From the NCBI GenBank assembly GCA_030044075.1, contig JASHWM010000009.1, positions 1 through 7,453 of the forward strand: a stretch of DNA of 7,453 nt, given 5' to 3'. A program made the position numbers and the translations under genes. Source of the stretch: Candidatus Rhabdochlamydia sp. (GTDB taxonomy: Bacteria > Chlamydiota > Chlamydiia > Chlamydiales > Rhabdochlamydiaceae). Positions 5,697 to 7,453 of this stretch are shown piece by piece. The notes beneath the pieces are model-generated. The model was not told where the DNA came from, did not search any database, and was given only the letters and a program-made list of their open reading frames with translations. Each line of letters opens with the position of its first letter. Position 1 is the stretch's first letter.

Positions 5697-7453
5697 ATGC
5701 CTAATCGAGAGATCGTTTTAAAAAACGTCAAAGTCCATAACCTTAAAAATGTCACTCTCCGCCTGCCCTCCCATAAACTGATCGTTTTTACGGGGGTTTC
5801 GGGGAGCGGCAAGTCATCTCTTGCCTTCGATACCATCTATGTGGAAGGGCAAAGGCGCTATATCGAGTCTTTTTCGACTTTTGCGAGGAGGCAGCTGGGG
5901 GACATGCCCAAGCCTGACGCCGAGCTCATCACAGGGATCTCCCCTACCATCGCCATCGAACAAAAGACTGCCGGGAAAAATCCAAGGTCGACGGTCGGGA
6001 CCATGACAGGCATCCATGATTATATGCGGGTCTTATATGCAAGGATCGGCATCCCCTATTGTCCGATCAGCAAAGAGCCCGTCAAACCTCAGAGCGACCT
6101 CCAGATCTTGTCGAAGATCAAAGCGATGGACGCCTCCCGCATCATGATCTTGGCGCCGTACGCCCGTGGAAAAAAAGGAGAGTTCAAAGACGATTTCCAA
6201 GAGCTGCTCCGAAAAGGGTTCACAAGGATCAGGCTCAATGGCTCCATACGAGAAATTACAGACGAGATCACAATCGATAAAAACACTGCGCACGACATCG
6301 ACCTTGTCATCGACCGCCTAAGTGTAGAGAAGGAAAATTACGGCCGCATCGCTGAAAGCGTCGAGATGGCATTGGGCATTGGCAAGGGGATCGTGATCGT
6401 CATCAACACAGACAAAAACGAGGAAACTCTTTTTTCAAGACATGCTTTTTCTCCAAAGTCGGGAATGTCGTACCCTCCTTTAGAGCCCCACGATTTTTCT
6501 TTCAACCACCCCATCGGCATGTGCCCCGCCTGCCAGGGCCTTGGGACGACCCTTGAGTTCGACCTCTCAAAGGTCATCGATCCCAAGCTGTCGATCCAAG
6601 AGGACTGCTGCAAGGTTGCAAGCTCCTACCAAACAGTCCGCTATGGAAATATCTATGACAACCTTGCAAGGATCTATCACTTTAGCATCGACACTCCCTT
6701 TGAAAAAATTCCCGAAAAGGCAAAGAAGGCATTCCTGTACGGAATTGAAAGCAAATGGACCAAGATGCACTTTGTCCATAAGATAAAAAGGTCCAGGTGG
6801 ACCGAGTACGTTGAATGGAAAGGCGTACTAAATGAAGCAAAGCAGAGGTTCCAGCAGGCAACAAGCGACCTTTATCGAAATAAGATGAAAGAGCTCATGC
6901 ATGAGGACATCTGTCCTGCGTGCCAGGGGCAAAGGATCAAGCCATATCCTGCAGAAACACGCCTTGGAGGAAAAAAGATCGCAGAAGTCAATGCAATGGC
7001 GATCGAGGACGTCTTAGGGTTTTTCACTTCCCTCACACTGTCAAGCGAAGAAAAATATATCGCCGAAGAGCTCCTCAAAGAGATCGTCCAGCGCCTTTAC
7101 TTTTTACAGGATGTCGGACTCCACTACTTAAGTTTGGAGAGGACAGCGCCGACGCTTTCTGGCGGCGAAGCGCAGCGGGTCAGGCTTGCATCGCAGATCG
7201 GATCAGGACTTGTAGGAGCGACATACGTCCTTGACGAACCCTCCATCGGGCTTCATCCAAGAGACAATATCCATCTGATCCACACCCTCCAAAAGCTTCG
7301 CGACAAAGGAAACACCGTCATCGTTGTCGAACATGATGAAGAGACTATCTATGCAGCCGATCATATCGTCGATGTGGGGCTGCTTGCAGGGAACAAAGGC
7401 GGCGAGGTCATTGCGCAAGGGGACGTATCCGACCTTCTTGCCTCGGAAGCTTC
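5697..7453 (+). CDS. uvrA: UvrA, excinuclease ABC subunit A (5' part, continues past window)
   Basis: UvrA is the DNA-damage sensor of nucleotide excision repair; it loads UvrB using two ABC ATPase modules. The frame opens at ATG 5697 and is open for 585 codons to the right edge. Visible parts are Walker A GVSGSGKSS (33-41), EGQRRYIES, the UvrB-contacting segment around NPRSTVGTMTGIHDY, CPAC (276-279), CPAC (406-409), the ABC signature TLSGGEAQR with Ser488, Walker B YVLDEPSIGLH with Asp513/Glu514, and the H-loop His546 in VVEHDEE. This covers the first ATP-binding half up to about the end of its signature domain. The first cysteine pair of the usual N-terminal zinc finger is replaced by Ser252 and Ser255. 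Chlamydial UvrA proteins are, as I recall, about twice normal length through tandem duplication; the missing part decides whether that holds here. Identification is secure. Confidence 0.97.
   Translation, partial: MPNREIVLKNVKVHNLKNVTLRLPSHKLIVFTGVSGSGKSSLAFDTIYVEGQRRYIESFSTFARRQLGDMPKPDAELITGISPTIAIEQKTAGKNPRSTVGTMTGIHDYMRVLYARIGIPYCPISKEPVKPQSDLQILSKIKAMDASRIMILAPYARGKKGEFKDDFQELLRKGFTRIRLNGSIREITDEITIDKNTAHDIDLVIDRLSVEKENYGRIAESVEMALGIGKGIVIVINTDKNEETLFSRHAFSPKSGMSYPPLEPHDFSFNHPIGMCPACQGLGTTLEFDLSKVIDPKLSIQEDCCKVASSYQTVRYGNIYDNLARIYHFSIDTPFEKIPEKAKKAFLYGIESKWTKMHFVHKIKRSRWTEYVEWKGVLNEAKQRFQQATSDLYRNKMKELMHEDICPACQGQRIKPYPAETRLGGKKIAEVNAMAIEDVLGFFTSLTLSSEEKYIAEELLKEIVQRLYFLQDVGLHYLSLERTAPTLSGGEAQRVRLASQIGSGLVGATYVLDEPSIGLHPRDNIHLIHTLQKLRDKGNTVIVVEHDEETIYAADHIVDVGLLAGNKGGEVIAQGDVSDLLASEA

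Overview
The window most likely comes from an environmental (amoeba-associated) member of the Chlamydiae, such as a Parachlamydia relative. Three things suggest this. Pyruvate kinase (pyk) and uvrA lie side by side, as I recall they do in Chlamydia (CT332/CT333). Two adjacent genes encode F-box plus leucine-rich-repeat (LRR) proteins, a eukaryote-like class known to be expanded in environmental Chlamydiae. The spacers around those genes are very AT-rich. This is inference from gene content; no 16S rRNA or other marker is present.

Layout. Positions 1-1525 (minus) hold an F-box/LRR gene that runs off the left edge. Positions 1578-2908 (minus) hold a paralogous F-box/LRR gene broken by a single-base frameshift near 1997-2000. 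Its N-terminal part reads 2908-1940, and its remaining LRRs continue in another frame down to 1578. Positions 2909-3120 are an AT-rich spacer with an inverted repeat and a short direct repeat but no convincing gene. Positions 3121-3804 (minus) encode a ComB-type 2-phosphosulfolactate phosphatase. It starts on TTG and overlaps the pyk stop by 4 bases. Positions 3801-5600 (minus) encode a long pyruvate kinase with a C-terminal extension. Positions 5601-5696 are a divergent promoter region. From 5697 (plus) to the right edge lies the first 585 codons of uvrA.

How the genes work together. pyk and comB look like a two-gene operon read from a promoter at about 5631-5659. Both relate to phosphoenolpyruvate (PEP): pyk consumes it, and the substrate of the archaeal ComB prototype is made from PEP and sulfite. 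uvrA is an unrelated DNA-repair gene read divergently. The two F-box/LRR genes form an accessory block. They share an F-box, a conserved linker and 23-residue LRRs, but have unrelated N-termini. The likely role is as secreted adaptors that recruit host SCF ubiquitin ligase, inferred from the family.

The most unusual item is the N-terminus of the 1-1525 gene: a tandem duplication (unit about 99 residues) of an unrecognised helical module placed before the F-box. Also notable are loss of half the first zinc-finger cysteines in UvrA and the frameshifted paralog.
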